A stretch of DNA of 54,970 nt from an uncultured Bacilli bacterium (GCA_947626695.1 CANQTE010000003.1:1-54970), one strand, 5' to 3'. Shown: positions 1 through 10,425, counted from the first letter of the stretch. Notes: generated by a model not told the origin, from the sequence alone. Made by a program: numbers and translations.

Positions 1-85
1 TATATCATGCATTAACATAATTATCTATAAAGGTTTATGGGTAACCTTTTAAAAACCTAAATATATTATACAAGGAGATAAAGTA

Positions 86-1492
86 ATGGATAAAAATGAA
101 GCAGAAGAATTAAAAAAGAGATTATTCAATCAAAAAGAAAATGGCTGGAAGGAAAAAACTGAACAAGAAAAACAAGCTATTTTTGATTATGCAAATGGCT
201 ATATAAATTATATGAATATGTCAAAAACAGAAAGAGAAATTATTGAAAATTCTGAACAGATTGCAAGAGATCATGGATTTAAATCAATATATGAATATGA
301 AAATTTAAATCCTGGAGACAAAGTTTATTATAATAATCGTGGAAAAAGTATGTATTTAGCAGTAATAGGAAGTCAAAATATTGAAGAAGGAATAAACATT
401 GTTGGAGCACATGCAGATTCTCCAAGACTAGATTTAAAACCAAATCCATTATATGAAGATAGTGGATTTGCATACTTAAAAACACATTACTATGGAGGGA
501 TAAAAAAATATCAATGGACTGCAATTCCACTTAGCATTCATGGTGTTATTGTAAAAACAAATGGTGAAAAAATAAATGTAAAAATAGGAGAAGATGAGCA
601 AGACCCAATATTTACAATTACAGATTTATTGCCACACTTAGCACAGGAACAAATGAAAAAGAAGTTAGCAGAAGCAATTGATGGAGAAGACTTAAATCTA
701 TTAATAGGAAGTATTCCATTTGATGCAGATGTATCAGAAAAAGTAAAATTAAATATTTTAAATATTTTAAACTTAAAATATGGAATTACAGAAAAAGATT
801 TATTAAGTTCTGAACTAGAATTAGTACCAGCAATGCCATGCAGAAGTATGGGATTTGATAGTAGTATGGTAGCAGGTTATGGGCAAGATGATAAAATATG
901 CGTATATACATCTCTAACAGCACTTATGAACATCCAAAATCCAAACAAGACAGCAGTTTGCATTATATCAGATAAAGAAGAAATAGGAAGTATGGGAAAT
1001 ACAGGAATGGAATCACATGTATTTGATACTTTTATTTCAGAAATATTAAATAAATTAGGTGTAAATAGACCTAACTTATTAGATAAAGTATTTTGCAATT
1101 CTAAAATGTTATCTGCAGATGTAGATGCTGGTTTAGACCCAATTTATGCTAGTGTATCAGAAAAAAACAATAGCTCATATTTAGGAAGAGGAATTGGACT
1201 TAATAAATATACAGGAGCAAGAGGCAAAACTGGAGCATCAGATGCAAATGCAGAATTTGTTGCAGAAGTAAGAAGAATATTTGAAGAAAATAATGTTAGA
1301 TATCAAATTGCAGAGCTTGGAAAAGTAGATGTAGGCGGCGGAGGAACTATTGCATATATTTTAGCAAATAAAGGAATTGATGTAATAGACTGTGGTGTAC
1401 CTGTACTTTCAATGCATTCACCTTATGAAGTAACCAGTAAATTTGATCTATTCGAAGCATATAGAGCATATGAAGCATTTTGGAAAAATTAA
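86..1492 (+). CDS. M18 family aminopeptidase
   Basis: 468 aa; GAHADSPRLDLKP, SDKEEIGSMGNTGMES and DVGGGGTIAYILA motifs; RBS aaggaga. Confidence 0.93.
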   Translation: MDKNEAEELKKRLFNQKENGWKEKTEQEKQAIFDYANGYINYMNMSKTEREIIENSEQIARDHGFKSIYEYENLNPGDKVYYNNRGKSMYLAVIGSQNIEEGINIVGAHADSPRLDLKPNPLYEDSGFAYLKTHYYGGIKKYQWTAIPLSIHGVIVKTNGEKINVKIGEDEQDPIFTITDLLPHLAQEQMKKKLAEAIDGEDLNLLIGSIPFDADVSEKVKLNILNILNLKYGITEKDLLSSELELVPAMPCRSMGFDSSMVAGYGQDDKICVYTSLTALMNIQNPNKTAVCIISDKEEIGSMGNTGMESHVFDTFISEILNKLGVNRPNLLDKVFCNSKMLSADVDAGLDPIYASVSEKNNSSYLGRGIGLNKYTGARGKTGASDANAEFVAEVRRIFEENNVRYQIAELGKVDVGGGGTIAYILANKGIDVIDCGVPVLSMHSPYEVTSKFDLFEAYRAYEAFWKN

Positions 1493-1496
1493 ATAT

Positions 1497-1527
1497 AAAA
1501 AAACGACCCATTTTAAGGTCGTTTTTT
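1497..1527. terminator. bidirectional intrinsic terminator
   Basis: aaacgacc-cattttaa-ggtcgttttttt hairpin. Confidence 0.8.
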
Positions 1528-1534
1528 TGAGGTT

Positions 1535-1678
1535 CTATTTTGCACTGTGAGTTTGCCAAACGGTGCACTTCCTTTCAAGACCATCACAATCTTTGGGTTT
1601 CGGACAAATGCGACTACCTTTTAAAGCACACATAGTTTTTTGGCTTGTTTGTTTCGTTTTTTGATCTTGGTCTTTCAT
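1535..1678 (-). CDS. small Cys-rich protein, 47 aa
   Basis: MKDQDQKTKQTSQKTMCALKGSRICPKPKDCDGLERKCTVWQTHSAK; strong RBS ggaggag 5 nt before ATG; below the ORF-track cutoff. Confidence 0.65.
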   Translation of the reverse strand: MKDQDQKTKQTSQKTMCALKGSRICPKPKDCDGLERKCTVWQTHSAK

Positions 1679-1876
1679 GAAAGCTCCTCCTTATATAAGT
1701 CATACAAATATTATATGCATGGAAAATTAAAATAGAACTAAAAAAATATTATAAAATAATTTATGTTATTGATATTGAAGTTACAAAAGAAACGCTAAAG
1801 AATAACTCAAATAGAGTTTGTTTTGAAAATAATTATTGATAAAATTGAAAAAGTAAATATTTTAATAATAGATTAT

Positions 1877-1915
1877 AAAAAATAGCGATATACAAATTTG
1901 TATATCACTATTTTT
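1877..1915. terminator. inverted repeat / terminator
   Basis: aaaaatagcgatatacaaatttgtatatcactattttt near-perfect inverted repeat. Confidence 0.7.
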
Positions 1916-1967
1916 GGTGATCCGAAACTTTTTAAATACAAAATGAATTTTCTTTATATATAAAAAT

Positions 1968-3473
1968 TTAATTACTAATATGATGTGTTACCATTGGAGT
2001 GTCTTTAGTTATAGGTTTAAAAACATATCCATTTTCCAAACCATAATCTATTATATCAGACAAAGCATTTAATGTTTTTGTATTACCTCCAAAATCATGC
2101 ATTAACACCACATTAGAGCGACTTTTACTTAAATTATTAACTACATTGTTATATACTTGTGTTGAAGTTTTTGCTCCGCCAGCATCACCAGAACTAACAT
2201 TCCAATCATAATATCTAAATCCAGCATCAACAACTGATTTACTTAGCCTTGACATAATGCCTTTGTTATAATTCTTGCTAACAGTATTAGAACTTCCGCC
2301 AGGAAATCTTATAATTGTTGGACTATACCCTATAGTTGCTTCAATTTTCTTTTGAAGTTTAGTTACATTATTCATAAAAGCCTCATCAGATTTATAAATT
2401 TCACTATACACATGTGAATAACCATGAATTCCTATAGAATGACCCTCATTGTATTCTCTTTTTATAAGGTATTCTAATGATGAATTATAATTTAGTACAA
2501 AAAAGGTTGCTTTAACATTTTTCTCTTTTAATATATCTAGAATTTTTGGTGTTATATCACTTGAAGGACCATCATCAAATGTCAAATAAATTACACCTGT
2601 ACCACTACTAGAAGAATTACTACTTTTTTTATATACAATAACTTTTCTAGTTGCTTCAGATTTATTTCCGGACTTGTCACTAACCGTATATTTAATTTTA
2701 TATTCTCCTGCTTTAGAAGTATTTACTTTACCAGATATTTCAATTTTATCAGATAAATCTCCATCTTTTTCATCAATTGCTGTTGCACCTTTTTCCGTGT
2801 ATGTACTATTTACAAGAATTCTCATAGTAGCACTACCATTTAGGCTAATAACTGGAGCAATATCATCTACAACAAGAACTTTTCTTCTTTCAACAGCCGT
2901 ATTTCCAGAACTATCTTCTACAGAATATATAATATCATATTCTGTATCAGTTATTTCTTCTTTGCTTATCTTAACTTTTTCTGTTAAATTTTCAGAACTA
3001 TTATCTTCCACGGTAAAACCTGGTTCATCATATTTAGAAGAATAAGATAAATGGTAAACCTTATCACCCTTTAGAGTTATTGTAGGTTTGATTGAATCTA
3101 CAACATTTATAGTTTGCTCAACATTATATTCACCAACAATAGTTGGAACTTCATACTCTATTTTATATGTTCCGACTTTATTATAATTAACAGTTCCATT
3201 TACTTTAACAGAAGATGTTACATCTTTCATATGGTAGGTAGTATGTGGTACTTTGATTTCAGAGTATTGATTTATTTGTAGATTTACCTCTGGGCTAACA
3301 ATATATACATGAGGTTTTTCAAATAAATATGTACCAGAAATACTTACAGAAAAGATTATAAAAAGTGTGAATAAAATTAATTTTAATTTATGATTTTTTT
3401 TGACTTTAAATATTATTGTAACAAAAAGTGCTACTAATAAAAAGACCATTAATTCAACAAGATATATGTTCAT
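1968..3473 (-). CDS. polysaccharide deacetylase (NodB-like) with N-terminal Ig-like (DUF5011-type) repeats
   Basis: GVIYLTFDDGPSSDITPKILDILKEKNVKATFFV; three Ig-like repeats; N-terminal TM helices. Confidence 0.93.
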   Translation of the reverse strand: MNIYLVELMVFLLVALFVTIIFKVKKNHKLKLILFTLFIIFSVSISGTYLFEKPHVYIVSPEVNLQINQYSEIKVPHTTYHMKDVTSSVKVNGTVNYNKVGTYKIEYEVPTIVGEYNVEQTINVVDSIKPTITLKGDKVYHLSYSSKYDEPGFTVEDNSSENLTEKVKISKEEITDTEYDIIYSVEDSSGNTAVERRKVLVVDDIAPVISLNGSATMRILVNSTYTEKGATAIDEKDGDLSDKIEISGKVNTSKAGEYKIKYTVSDKSGNKSEATRKVIVYKKSSNSSSSGTGVIYLTFDDGPSSDITPKILDILKEKNVKATFFVLNYNSSLEYLIKREYNEGHSIGIHGYSHVYSEIYKSDEAFMNNVTKLQKKIEATIGYSPTIIRFPGGSSNTVSKNYNKGIMSRLSKSVVDAGFRYYDWNVSSGDAGGAKTSTQVYNNVVNNLSKSRSNVVLMHDFGGNTKTLNALSDIIDYGLENGYVFKPITKDTPMVTHHISN

Positions 3474-3673
3474 TTTTTAATCCCTCTTTTACTTCATTTA
3501 ATCTACATTTATTACTATATTTATCTAAAATTATATGCTTTTAATCATTCTTATTATTTTTTTAATATAGATTCTTGATATTTCATAATTTCCAATACTT
3601 CTCTATATGCTTTTGAAATAAGAAGTTTATTAATCATTTCTTTCTTCCTTTCTTTGTGCATCTAATAATTTAC

Positions 3674-3898
3674 TCATTTAACTACATTACCTAAAGATGC
3701 CATAAAATAAGTATAATCACTATAACTATATTTTGAACTCATCATTCGTGCTTTCATATCTTCCTCACGAGCTTGAGTTAGTCCTTCCTTTTTTACTCTA
3801 TATAACCTATCCATTATTTTTTGTTTTATTGCATTACGTTCTTGATTGCTATCATAGATATCCAAGTCAAGAGTTGAAGATAATATATCAAGTTGCAT
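3674..3898 (-). CDS. small conserved-looking hypothetical, possibly truncated
   Basis: MQLDILSSTLDLDIYDSNQERNAIKQK...; reading frame continues upstream of the ATG. Confidence 0.4.
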   Translation of the reverse strand: MQLDILSSTLDLDIYDSNQERNAIKQKIMDRLYRVKKEGLTQAREEDMKARMMSSKYSYSDYTYFMASLGNVVK

Positions 3899-4095
3899 AC
3901 TTCCTCTTGCTTTTCCAACTGTTGTATCTGTTCTAAGCTCTTTTTTAATTTTTCATAAAATTTTCTACCTCACTTTATTTAATATCATAACATAGACAAC
4001 TTAAGATGTCCATATATGGTAATTAAGTTGCGGAAATTTCTACCGTATGATATAATTTGAAAAAATAAACTATATAAGTAAAATGAGGTATTTAT

Positions 4096-4863
4096 ATGGA
4101 TAATAAAGATATTAATATTGAGAAAGAAAATAATACAACAAAATTAAAAAAAATAAAAATACTAATAATACTAATAATTTTAATTATTTTCTTTCTTTTG
4201 TATGGAATAACGACAAACACTTCAGCTGCCTTATCATTAGAAGAACAAATATCCTCATATTTAAAAGAAAAATATCCTGATTCTGATTTTGAAATTGAGC
4301 AATTTACTAGTATGCAAGCAAGAAATTCTGGAATTGGATGCGATGGTTCATATCTTATAGAACCAAAAAATATCGACGGAATGTATCTTTATTATTATGA
4401 TATGTTATCAAAATTAGATGATGTAAAATTTAATATATATCTAGTAGATGATAATGGAAAAGTTGAGATTAAAGATTCTTATGATACATGTAGAAAAATA
4501 AAAGAATGTGCTGAAAAAATTCAAGATTATATAATATTAGAAATTGGAGACGAAAATTCTAAAAAATCATCGTCTTATTTTCAAACAACCAACTTATACT
4601 ATTATTGCGGAATAAATGTCTACATAGATGAAAACTTTAAAGATATATTAAGTGAAGATTTTATTAACAAATTACATTCAATTAATACTTACACAAATAA
4701 TATTACAGGTTATGATGGCAATGTAGAATACCATATTTTTGTTTATGATAATACTGGAAATAGTGTTGCTGTCTCTCATTTTGCAATTCTAGGAGGATTT
4801 TATGTACATGGTAAAGATGGTGAGATTCTAGGAGAAATAAATGAATATTATTCGGGGAAATAA
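4096..4863 (+). CDS. membrane-anchored extracytoplasmic hypothetical protein
   Basis: 255 aa with one N-terminal TM helix; RBS atgaggt. Confidence 0.7.
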   Translation: MDNKDINIEKENNTTKLKKIKILIILIILIIFFLLYGITTNTSAALSLEEQISSYLKEKYPDSDFEIEQFTSMQARNSGIGCDGSYLIEPKNIDGMYLYYYDMLSKLDDVKFNIYLVDDNGKVEIKDSYDTCRKIKECAEKIQDYIILEIGDENSKKSSSYFQTTNLYYYCGINVYIDENFKDILSEDFINKLHSINTYTNNITGYDGNVEYHIFVYDNTGNSVAVSHFAILGGFYVHGKDGEILGEINEYYSGK

Positions 4864-4877
4864 ATAATAAATATAAA

Positions 4878-5543
4878 ATGATAAATTTTTACTTTTTTAA
4901 TTTTTCATCATATATGTTAGTTATGTTGCTTGCTTTTGTAATTAGTTTTATTATATTTTATAGTATGGCAAAAAATAAATATAATAAAATAGATATAATA
5001 TATATTTTTCTAATTAATATATTGGGATTTGCTATTGGGGCAAAGATTTTTAGCTTATTTGATAAAAAACAAATGCTTACAATATTAAACTTTTTAAATA
5101 GCGGATATGCTTTTATTGGTGGACTAATAGGAAGCTTTATATCAATATATTTGTATTGTAAAAAATACAAAATAGCTTATACTACAATACAGTCATATTT
5201 TACAATAATTTATCCATTAATATATTGTATTGGTAAAATAGCTTGCTATATTAATGGGTGTTGTAATGGAATTATATATAATTTTCCATTACAAATAATA
5301 GAAGCAATATTTATGCTTTTGCTTTTTATATTTTTATTTAAATATTTTAGAGACAAAAATAAATACACAATTATAATGTTTTTAATTATTTTTGGAATTA
5401 CAAGATTTATTATTGATTTTTTTAGAGCTTCACGCAACATATTTTTTATAAACTTAACATTAAGTCAATTAGTTTGTTTAGTAGCAGTTATTATTGGAAT
5501 AGTATATAATAATATAGAAAAACATTACCAGATAAGAAACTGA
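4878..5543 (+). CDS. Lgt-like (prolipoprotein diacylglyceryl transferase family) membrane protein
   Basis: multi-TM; SGYAFIGGLIGSFISIYLYCKKYKI, YPLIYCIGKIACYINGCCNG. Confidence 0.7.
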   Translation: MINFYFFNFSSYMLVMLLAFVISFIIFYSMAKNKYNKIDIIYIFLINILGFAIGAKIFSLFDKKQMLTILNFLNSGYAFIGGLIGSFISIYLYCKKYKIAYTTIQSYFTIIYPLIYCIGKIACYINGCCNGIIYNFPLQIIEAIFMLLLFIFLFKYFRDKNKYTIIMFLIIFGITRFIIDFFRASRNIFFINLTLSQLVCLVAVIIGIVYNNIEKHYQIRN

Positions 5544-5583
5544 TAATGTTTTCTTTTTATTATACAGGTTCGTATAAGATTGC

Positions 5584-5598
5584 TTTGGTGAGCCAGAA
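5584..5598. repeat. prophage att core, left copy
   Basis: TTTGGTGAGCCAGAA, exact match to 45990-46004. Confidence 0.75.
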
Positions 5599-5659
5599 CA
5601 AAAGTTAATCCACCGAATATGCTATCATTACCGTATTTTAATTATATTCTATATTTAAA

Positions 5660-5683
5660 AGTAATGCAATAGTAATGCAATAG
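5660..5683 (+). repeat. putative integrase arm-type sites, left
   Basis: agtaatgcaatagtaatgcaatag; near-identical tandem pair at 45846-45870. Confidence 0.6.
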
Positions 5684-5686
5684 AAT

Positions 5687-6877
5687 TTAATTGATTTTTT
5701 TTAGTTCCTCTTTCATAAAATCATTAGAAACAGATGTGTAAGTATTGTAAGTAATAGAACTACCATCAACATGTCCGACCAAAGTTTGCAATACTTTAAA
5801 ATTCATTCCTTTTTCTACGCATCTTGTAACAAATGTATGTCTTAATCTATGAGAATGGATGGAACTGTTAGTAATATTATATTTTTTGTTGATTCTCTTT
5901 AAATATGAATTTATTTCGCTAGGTGTTATATAAGTATTTTTGTGACTATCCCAAAACAATAAGCCATTTATGTTAGAAGTTTTATAATTTAATATTTTCA
6001 ATATAAGCTGTTTTACATTACTATTCATAGGAAAAGTTCTTTTTCCACTATCAATACCCATAAATTTTTTATAAGTTTTTGTATGTTCACCCATTATAAT
6101 TTTATAGTTTTTATCTTGAGTAAGAGTCCTATAAACAGTAAGAGTATTATTTTTTAAGTCAATACAATCATTACTTAATGCTAATACTTCACCAATTCTC
6201 ATACCTGTATAAAGCTGCAATAATATTATATCTCTATATTTATGATCATATTCTTGCTTGTTTAATACATTTATTAATTTACATTCTTCATCAACTGACA
6301 ATGCTTCAATTTTCTTTTCTGGTACTTCTGATACAGGTTTAGATAATGTTTCATCTAACATTATATTGTATGGTATCTTACGCCTTGAATATGCAATTTG
6401 AAATGTTTTATTTATACAAATCCATATTTTTGATATTACATTATTAGAATATTTACGCAGATTTTCCTTACTATCTTCAATATCTTCAATTGTAATTTTT
6501 TGAATAGGTTTATTTATAAAGTTAGTACAAGTTTTTTCTATTTGTTTAATTGTTTCTAGCTCTCTGCCATAGGACCTATCGGAAGTAATCCCATCTTTAT
6601 GTTTTTGCTCAACATGTTTTTTTAATATATTTATAAAGCATTCATTACTTTTTTCAACATAAGTTCCTTGATTTATAGAACTAAGAATATTTCTAAATCT
6701 ATCTTTAAAATTTCCTATTTTTTCATTTTTCCTTTGATAAACAGAATGCCTTTTTCCATTTATAACATATTGACCAACATATAAGCCAGTTTTACTAGAT
6801 TTATAAATAGTTCCTTCTCCATTACCTTTTTCTTTATTTTTTTGATTTCTTTCCATAAAAAAATACCTCCTAAACAA
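5687..6877 (-). CDS. int: tyrosine recombinase / phage integrase
   Basis: TGMRIGEVLAL, HSHRLRHTFVTRCVEKG, LVGHVDGSSITYNTYTSV. Confidence 0.95.
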   Translation of the reverse strand: MFRRYFFMERNQKNKEKGNGEGTIYKSSKTGLYVGQYVINGKRHSVYQRKNEKIGNFKDRFRNILSSINQGTYVEKSNECFINILKKHVEQKHKDGITSDRSYGRELETIKQIEKTCTNFINKPIQKITIEDIEDSKENLRKYSNNVISKIWICINKTFQIAYSRRKIPYNIMLDETLSKPVSEVPEKKIEALSVDEECKLINVLNKQEYDHKYRDIILLQLYTGMRIGEVLALSNDCIDLKNNTLTVYRTLTQDKNYKIIMGEHTKTYKKFMGIDSGKRTFPMNSNVKQLILKILNYKTSNINGLLFWDSHKNTYITPSEINSYLKRINKKYNITNSSIHSHRLRHTFVTRCVEKGMNFKVLQTLVGHVDGSSITYNTYTSVSNDFMKEELKKIN

Positions 6878-7145
6878 GTTTTTGCTGCTTGAAAAAGGTA
6901 TTTTATTTTGGTATAATAAAAATACCTTACAAGCGATTTTCGTTTGTATTCGAGATAGATAATGTATGAAGTTTGGCGACAGAGTACATTATCTATTTTT
7001 TATATAAAAAATGAGAGAGTTCGCAATGAACTCTCCAAAATCTTCTTATGACCGCCATATTATTTACATAATATGAGGCTAAATCTAATTAGATTATACT
7101 ATATAATATGTTCATTGTCAAATAAAATATTCAATTTTTTAAAAT

Positions 7146-7889
7146 TTATTTTGTAAATAATTTCTTTATCTTTTCATCTATCGAGTCTAAGCTTTCATCA
7201 GATAAATGAATACCTGATAATATTGGAGTTTTAAAAATTCGTTGTTTACTAATAGTTGTTATTTGATGAATATAAGCAATGCTACCATGTTTCATTCTTG
7301 TAATTTCTTTTTTTATCTTTTGCAAGTAATCTAATTGTTTTAACAATATTTTTACTTTTAATGGATTAGTGTCTAAATTTTTAAGTTCATCTAATTTCTT
7401 TTGGAAATTTTTGCTTTCGTTTTCATATTTGTTCATTAAAAGTAAAAATAGTTCATCACCAAGATTTATACAAGTGGTTTCGTTATATATTTTTTCTTCT
7501 TTAGCAGAAGACAAAGGAATAATATTTAATGCTCCAGAGTATGGGTTATCATTTTTGTTTATTACTACACAATAATGTAATCCTCCTAGTTCTGTACCAA
7601 CATTAAAACCAAGATTAACTTTAACAATATCTCCACGTTTAAAAGTTTTTAAAGTAGTTGTGTCAAAAAGATTTTCATCATCATGATAATCCGAAAAATC
7701 TTTAATCCAATAAGCTAATAAATGACTTTTTTTATATTCTTTTAATTCAATATGCTTATTAAAAGAAGCATCTAATCTTTTTAAAGCACTATTTTTATGT
7801 GCAATAGCTTCGCTTTTTTCTTCTCCTATTATTGTTTGACCGTCAATTGGTTTATTTTCTTGTGTATTGTTTAGTTCATCTTGTTCCAT
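7146..7889 (-). CDS. PemK/MazF-like protein with N-terminal extension
   Basis: FKRGDIVKVNLGFNVGTELGGLHYCVVINKNDN...IIPLSS. Confidence 0.75.
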   Translation of the reverse strand: MEQDELNNTQENKPIDGQTIIGEEKSEAIAHKNSALKRLDASFNKHIELKEYKKSHLLAYWIKDFSDYHDDENLFDTTTLKTFKRGDIVKVNLGFNVGTELGGLHYCVVINKNDNPYSGALNIIPLSSAKEEKIYNETTCINLGDELFLLLMNKYENESKNFQKKLDELKNLDTNPLKVKILLKQLDYLQKIKKEITRMKHGSIAYIHQITTISKQRIFKTPILSGIHLSDESLDSIDEKIKKLFTK

Positions 7890-7904
7890 ATTTATTTTCT
7901 CCTT

Positions 7905-8573
7905 CTAATTTACATCTGTAATAGCACAGATAACTTTCCCTATAATTTCTACTTTTGTTTTTTTAGGATTATATATTTGAACTTGATGCTCTGGGTTAGA
8001 AGACATAGGTTCTAATATAACTAAATCTCCTTCTTGCTTAAATCTTTTTACGGTTGCGTCATCTCCGTTTACCCTAATAACACCAATTTGACTATTTTCT
8101 AATTCTGGTTGCTTTTGTACTAATAATAAACAACCATCTGGAAATTTTAAATTCATACTATCTCCAATTACTCTAAGAAAAAAGTAATCATATCCAGCTT
8201 GTATTTTAGAAGAAGGTGCATACATATATCCTTCTATATTTTCTACTGCTAAAATAGGTAATCCAGCTCGTATTTTTCCTAATACAGGATATTTTTGAGG
8301 AACATCAACAGTAGGAAATGCATTACTATCTTGTCTTATTTCTCTTTCCATTGGTACATCATAACCCATAAGCCAAACTGGGTTAACGTTATAATAATTA
8401 GATAAAATTTCGATAACAGGAAATTTTATTTTTTCAGTTTCACCATTTTCCCATCTTAAAACAGTACTTTTATGGACATCAACTTTTTTTCCTGCTTCTT
8501 CTAATGTAATATGTCTTAATTCTCTGGCCTGTTTTAATCTAGCTCCTACTTTTTCAAATATAATTTTTTCCAT
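7905..8573 (-). CDS. CI/LexA-type repressor (HTH-XRE + S24 peptidase)
   Basis: N-terminal HTH; FLRVIGDSMNLKFPDGCLLLVQKQ. Confidence 0.9.
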   Translation of the reverse strand: MEKIIFEKVGARLKQARELRHITLEEAGKKVDVHKSTVLRWENGETEKIKFPVIEILSNYYNVNPVWLMGYDVPMEREIRQDSNAFPTVDVPQKYPVLGKIRAGLPILAVENIEGYMYAPSSKIQAGYDYFFLRVIGDSMNLKFPDGCLLLVQKQPELENSQIGVIRVNGDDATVKRFKQEGDLVILEPMSSNPEHQVQIYNPKKTKVEIIGKVICAITDVN

Positions 8574-8612
8574 AACTAAAATCTCCTAACACTATTTATT
8601 ATAACATAAATT

Positions 8613-8626
8613 ACAACTTTTGCAAC
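8613..8626. promoter_or_regulatory. putative repressor operator
   Basis: acaacttttgcaac, GTTG/CAAC dyad shared with sites at 8702 and 8946. Confidence 0.55.
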
Positions 8627-8665
8627 ATTTTTTGTAAAAAATATAAAAAAAGTTGCAAAATGCTA

Positions 8666-8693
8666 TTGACATATTTTTTAAATAGTGTATAAT
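8666..8693 (+). promoter_or_regulatory. early promoter
   Basis: TTGACA-N16-TATAAT flanked by gttgcaaaat operators. Confidence 0.75.
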
Positions 8694-8701
8694 AATATCA
8701 A

Positions 8702-8716
8702 GTTGCAAAATACAAC
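8702..8716. promoter_or_regulatory. putative repressor operator
   Basis: gttgcaaaatacaac. Confidence 0.6.
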
Positions 8717-8730
8717 AAAAACAAAGGGAG

Positions 8731-8946
8731 GTGTTAATAGTGGTAAATACAGCCAAAATAAGAGGCAGAATAATAGAAAAAGGTAAAACGATACAATCAA
8801 TAGCACCTAAAATTCCTTGTTCTCCTTATATATTGGGAAGAAAAATAGCAAATGAAAATCCAATGAATTTATCTGAGGTAAAAGTATTGTGTGAAGAATT
8901 AGATATTGAAAAAAGTGAATTTGCAGAATTTTTTTTACAAGATTAG
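8731..8946 (+). CDS. Cro-like / DUF739-type phage DNA-binding protein
   Basis: IRGRIIEKGKTIQSIAPKIPCSPYILGRKIANENPMNLSEVKVLCEELDI. Confidence 0.7.
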   Translation: MLIVVNTAKIRGRIIEKGKTIQSIAPKIPCSPYILGRKIANENPMNLSEVKVLCEELDIEKSEFAEFFLQD

Positions 8947-8960
8947 TTGCAAAATACAAC
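8946..8960. promoter_or_regulatory. second gttgcaaaatacaac operator
   Basis: identical 15-mer to 8702-8716. Confidence 0.55.
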
Positions 8961-8984
8961 AAAATAAAGAACAAGGAGGAAAAT

Positions 8985-9134
8985 ATGAAAATAGAGTGTA
9001 CAGTTGAAGAATTAAAAGAACTAATAAAAATAGTACCAGTTGATAAGGCAACTGATACTATAACTACGAATTTAAAATTAGGCGATGCAACTATTAAGAA
9101 ATTGAGCCAGTTAAAGGTTCAACAGAACCAATAG
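8985..9134 (+). CDS. small hypothetical protein, 49 aa
   Basis: MKIECTVEELKELIKIVPVDKATDTITT...; RBS aaggagg. Confidence 0.5.
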   Translation: MKIECTVEELKELIKIVPVDKATDTITTNLKLGDATIKKLSQLKVQQNQ

Positions 9135-9513
9135 AAACGCCAATAATTTTATCTACAAAAATTGAAACGAAAGGCATTTTTATTGTTTTACCACTGGCAA
9201 TGACTGTAACATCTTCTAATTCAATACTAATTGGATTTTCTACAACTTCCTCATTAACTTTGGCGTCTAAGCTTTTATCATACTTTTCTAAGATAGAAAG
9301 ATACATTTTATTGGCTAGAGTTAAAAAATCATCATCTTTTTCGATTTTAGTATCGTTAGTAGGATTTGGGTGTTTAAGCTTACCAAAATATAATCCATTA
9401 GAAGTATGAATAATTAATTTATCATTAGTGTTAGAGTCTTCGTTTTGTACATTAACAAGCTCATTATAAACAAGAATTTTATTATATTTTCTTGAAAAAA
9501 AATTTTTAGACAT
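9094..9513 (-). CDS. hypothetical phage protein
   Basis: MSKNFFSRKYNKILVYNELVNVQNED...; RBS gaggtggtg; start trimmed from ORF 9094-9564. Confidence 0.55.
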   Translation of the reverse strand: MSKNFFSRKYNKILVYNELVNVQNEDSNTNDKLIIHTSNGLYFGKLKHPNPTNDTKIEKDDDFLTLANKMYLSILEKYDKSLDAKVNEEVVENPISIELEDVTVIASGKTIKMPFVSIFVDKIIGVSIGSVEPLTGSIS

Positions 9514-9590
9514 GTAATCACCACCTCTTGACAAAATTATAACACAGGTGGGAAAAATATACAATTTGAAAATTAAGAGTAGGAGAAAGT

Positions 9591-9746
9591 ATGGGGGAAT
9601 TTATAAAAAATAATTGGGGTTATATTTTAGGAATTGCATTAAGTCCTATTACTTGGAGAATCTTTGAAGCATTCAAGAGAACATTCAAAAGCACAATAAA
9701 TAAAAAAGATGCACCAAAAAACAGCAGTAACACTAATCACAGTTAA
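9591..9746 (+). CDS. small single-TM protein
   Basis: MGEFIKNNWGYILGIALSPITWRIFEAFKRTFKS...; RBS aggaga. Confidence 0.5.
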   Translation: MGEFIKNNWGYILGIALSPITWRIFEAFKRTFKSTINKKDAPKNSSNTNHS

Positions 9747-10048
9747 GTAATTGTTGCCTAAATTAAAGTGAAGAACAATTGAAAAAATAATTAAAATAAC
9801 AAAACTTATGTAGAATTGTTGCCTTAGAGATTTTTTTGAATATTTAAACAAAGATTTTTTGTTAACTTTATTTTTATTAGATTTTAGAACATTAAAAAAA
9901 TAAATACAAATTTTTCCTAAAATAAAACATATTGCATTTGCAACGATAGACTGAAACAACCAATTATTAAAGATTTCCATATGACTTTTACCTCGCTCTC
10001 GAGGTAGATTATACAAAATTTTAATAAATAAGTAAAGGAGGCGATACA

Positions 10049-10303
10049 ATGGAAAAATTATTAGAAGAGCAACAAAAGACAAATGAATTGTTACAACGAT
10101 TAGTAGATAAAGAAACAAGGGAAAATGAACTACTTACAATAGAGCAGGTGCATAAAGAGTTTGATATTGGAATTAACAAAGTAAGAAATATGTTTAATGA
10201 CCCAGAATTACCAGTACAAACTTACACAGTACCTTTTAAAGTAAAAAGAAAAGCTGTAGAAGATTATTTTAACACGAGACATGATTATTTATGTGAAAAG
10301 TAG
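10049..10303 (+). CDS. small HTH DNA-binding / excisionase-like protein
   Basis: LLTIEQVHKEFDIGINKVRNMFNDPELPVQTYTVPFKVKRKAVEDYF. Confidence 0.65.
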   Translation: MEKLLEEQQKTNELLQRLVDKETRENELLTIEQVHKEFDIGINKVRNMFNDPELPVQTYTVPFKVKRKAVEDYFNTRHDYLCEK

Positions 10304-10319
10304 AAAGGAGTTGATACAA

Positions 10320-10409
10320 ATGAGTAAAAAGAAGAAAGCGATTAAAGAATTAATAAACTGCATGATATTTGGACTAGCTTGGGCCATATTCTTTAGTTTA
10401 GGATTTTAG
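10320..10409 (+). CDS. 29-aa membrane peptide
   Basis: MSKKKKAIKELINCMIFGLAWAIFFSLGF; RBS aaaggag. Confidence 0.45.
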   Translation: MSKKKKAIKELINCMIFGLAWAIFFSLGF

Positions 10410-10425
10410 AAAGGGGGAGATAGAT

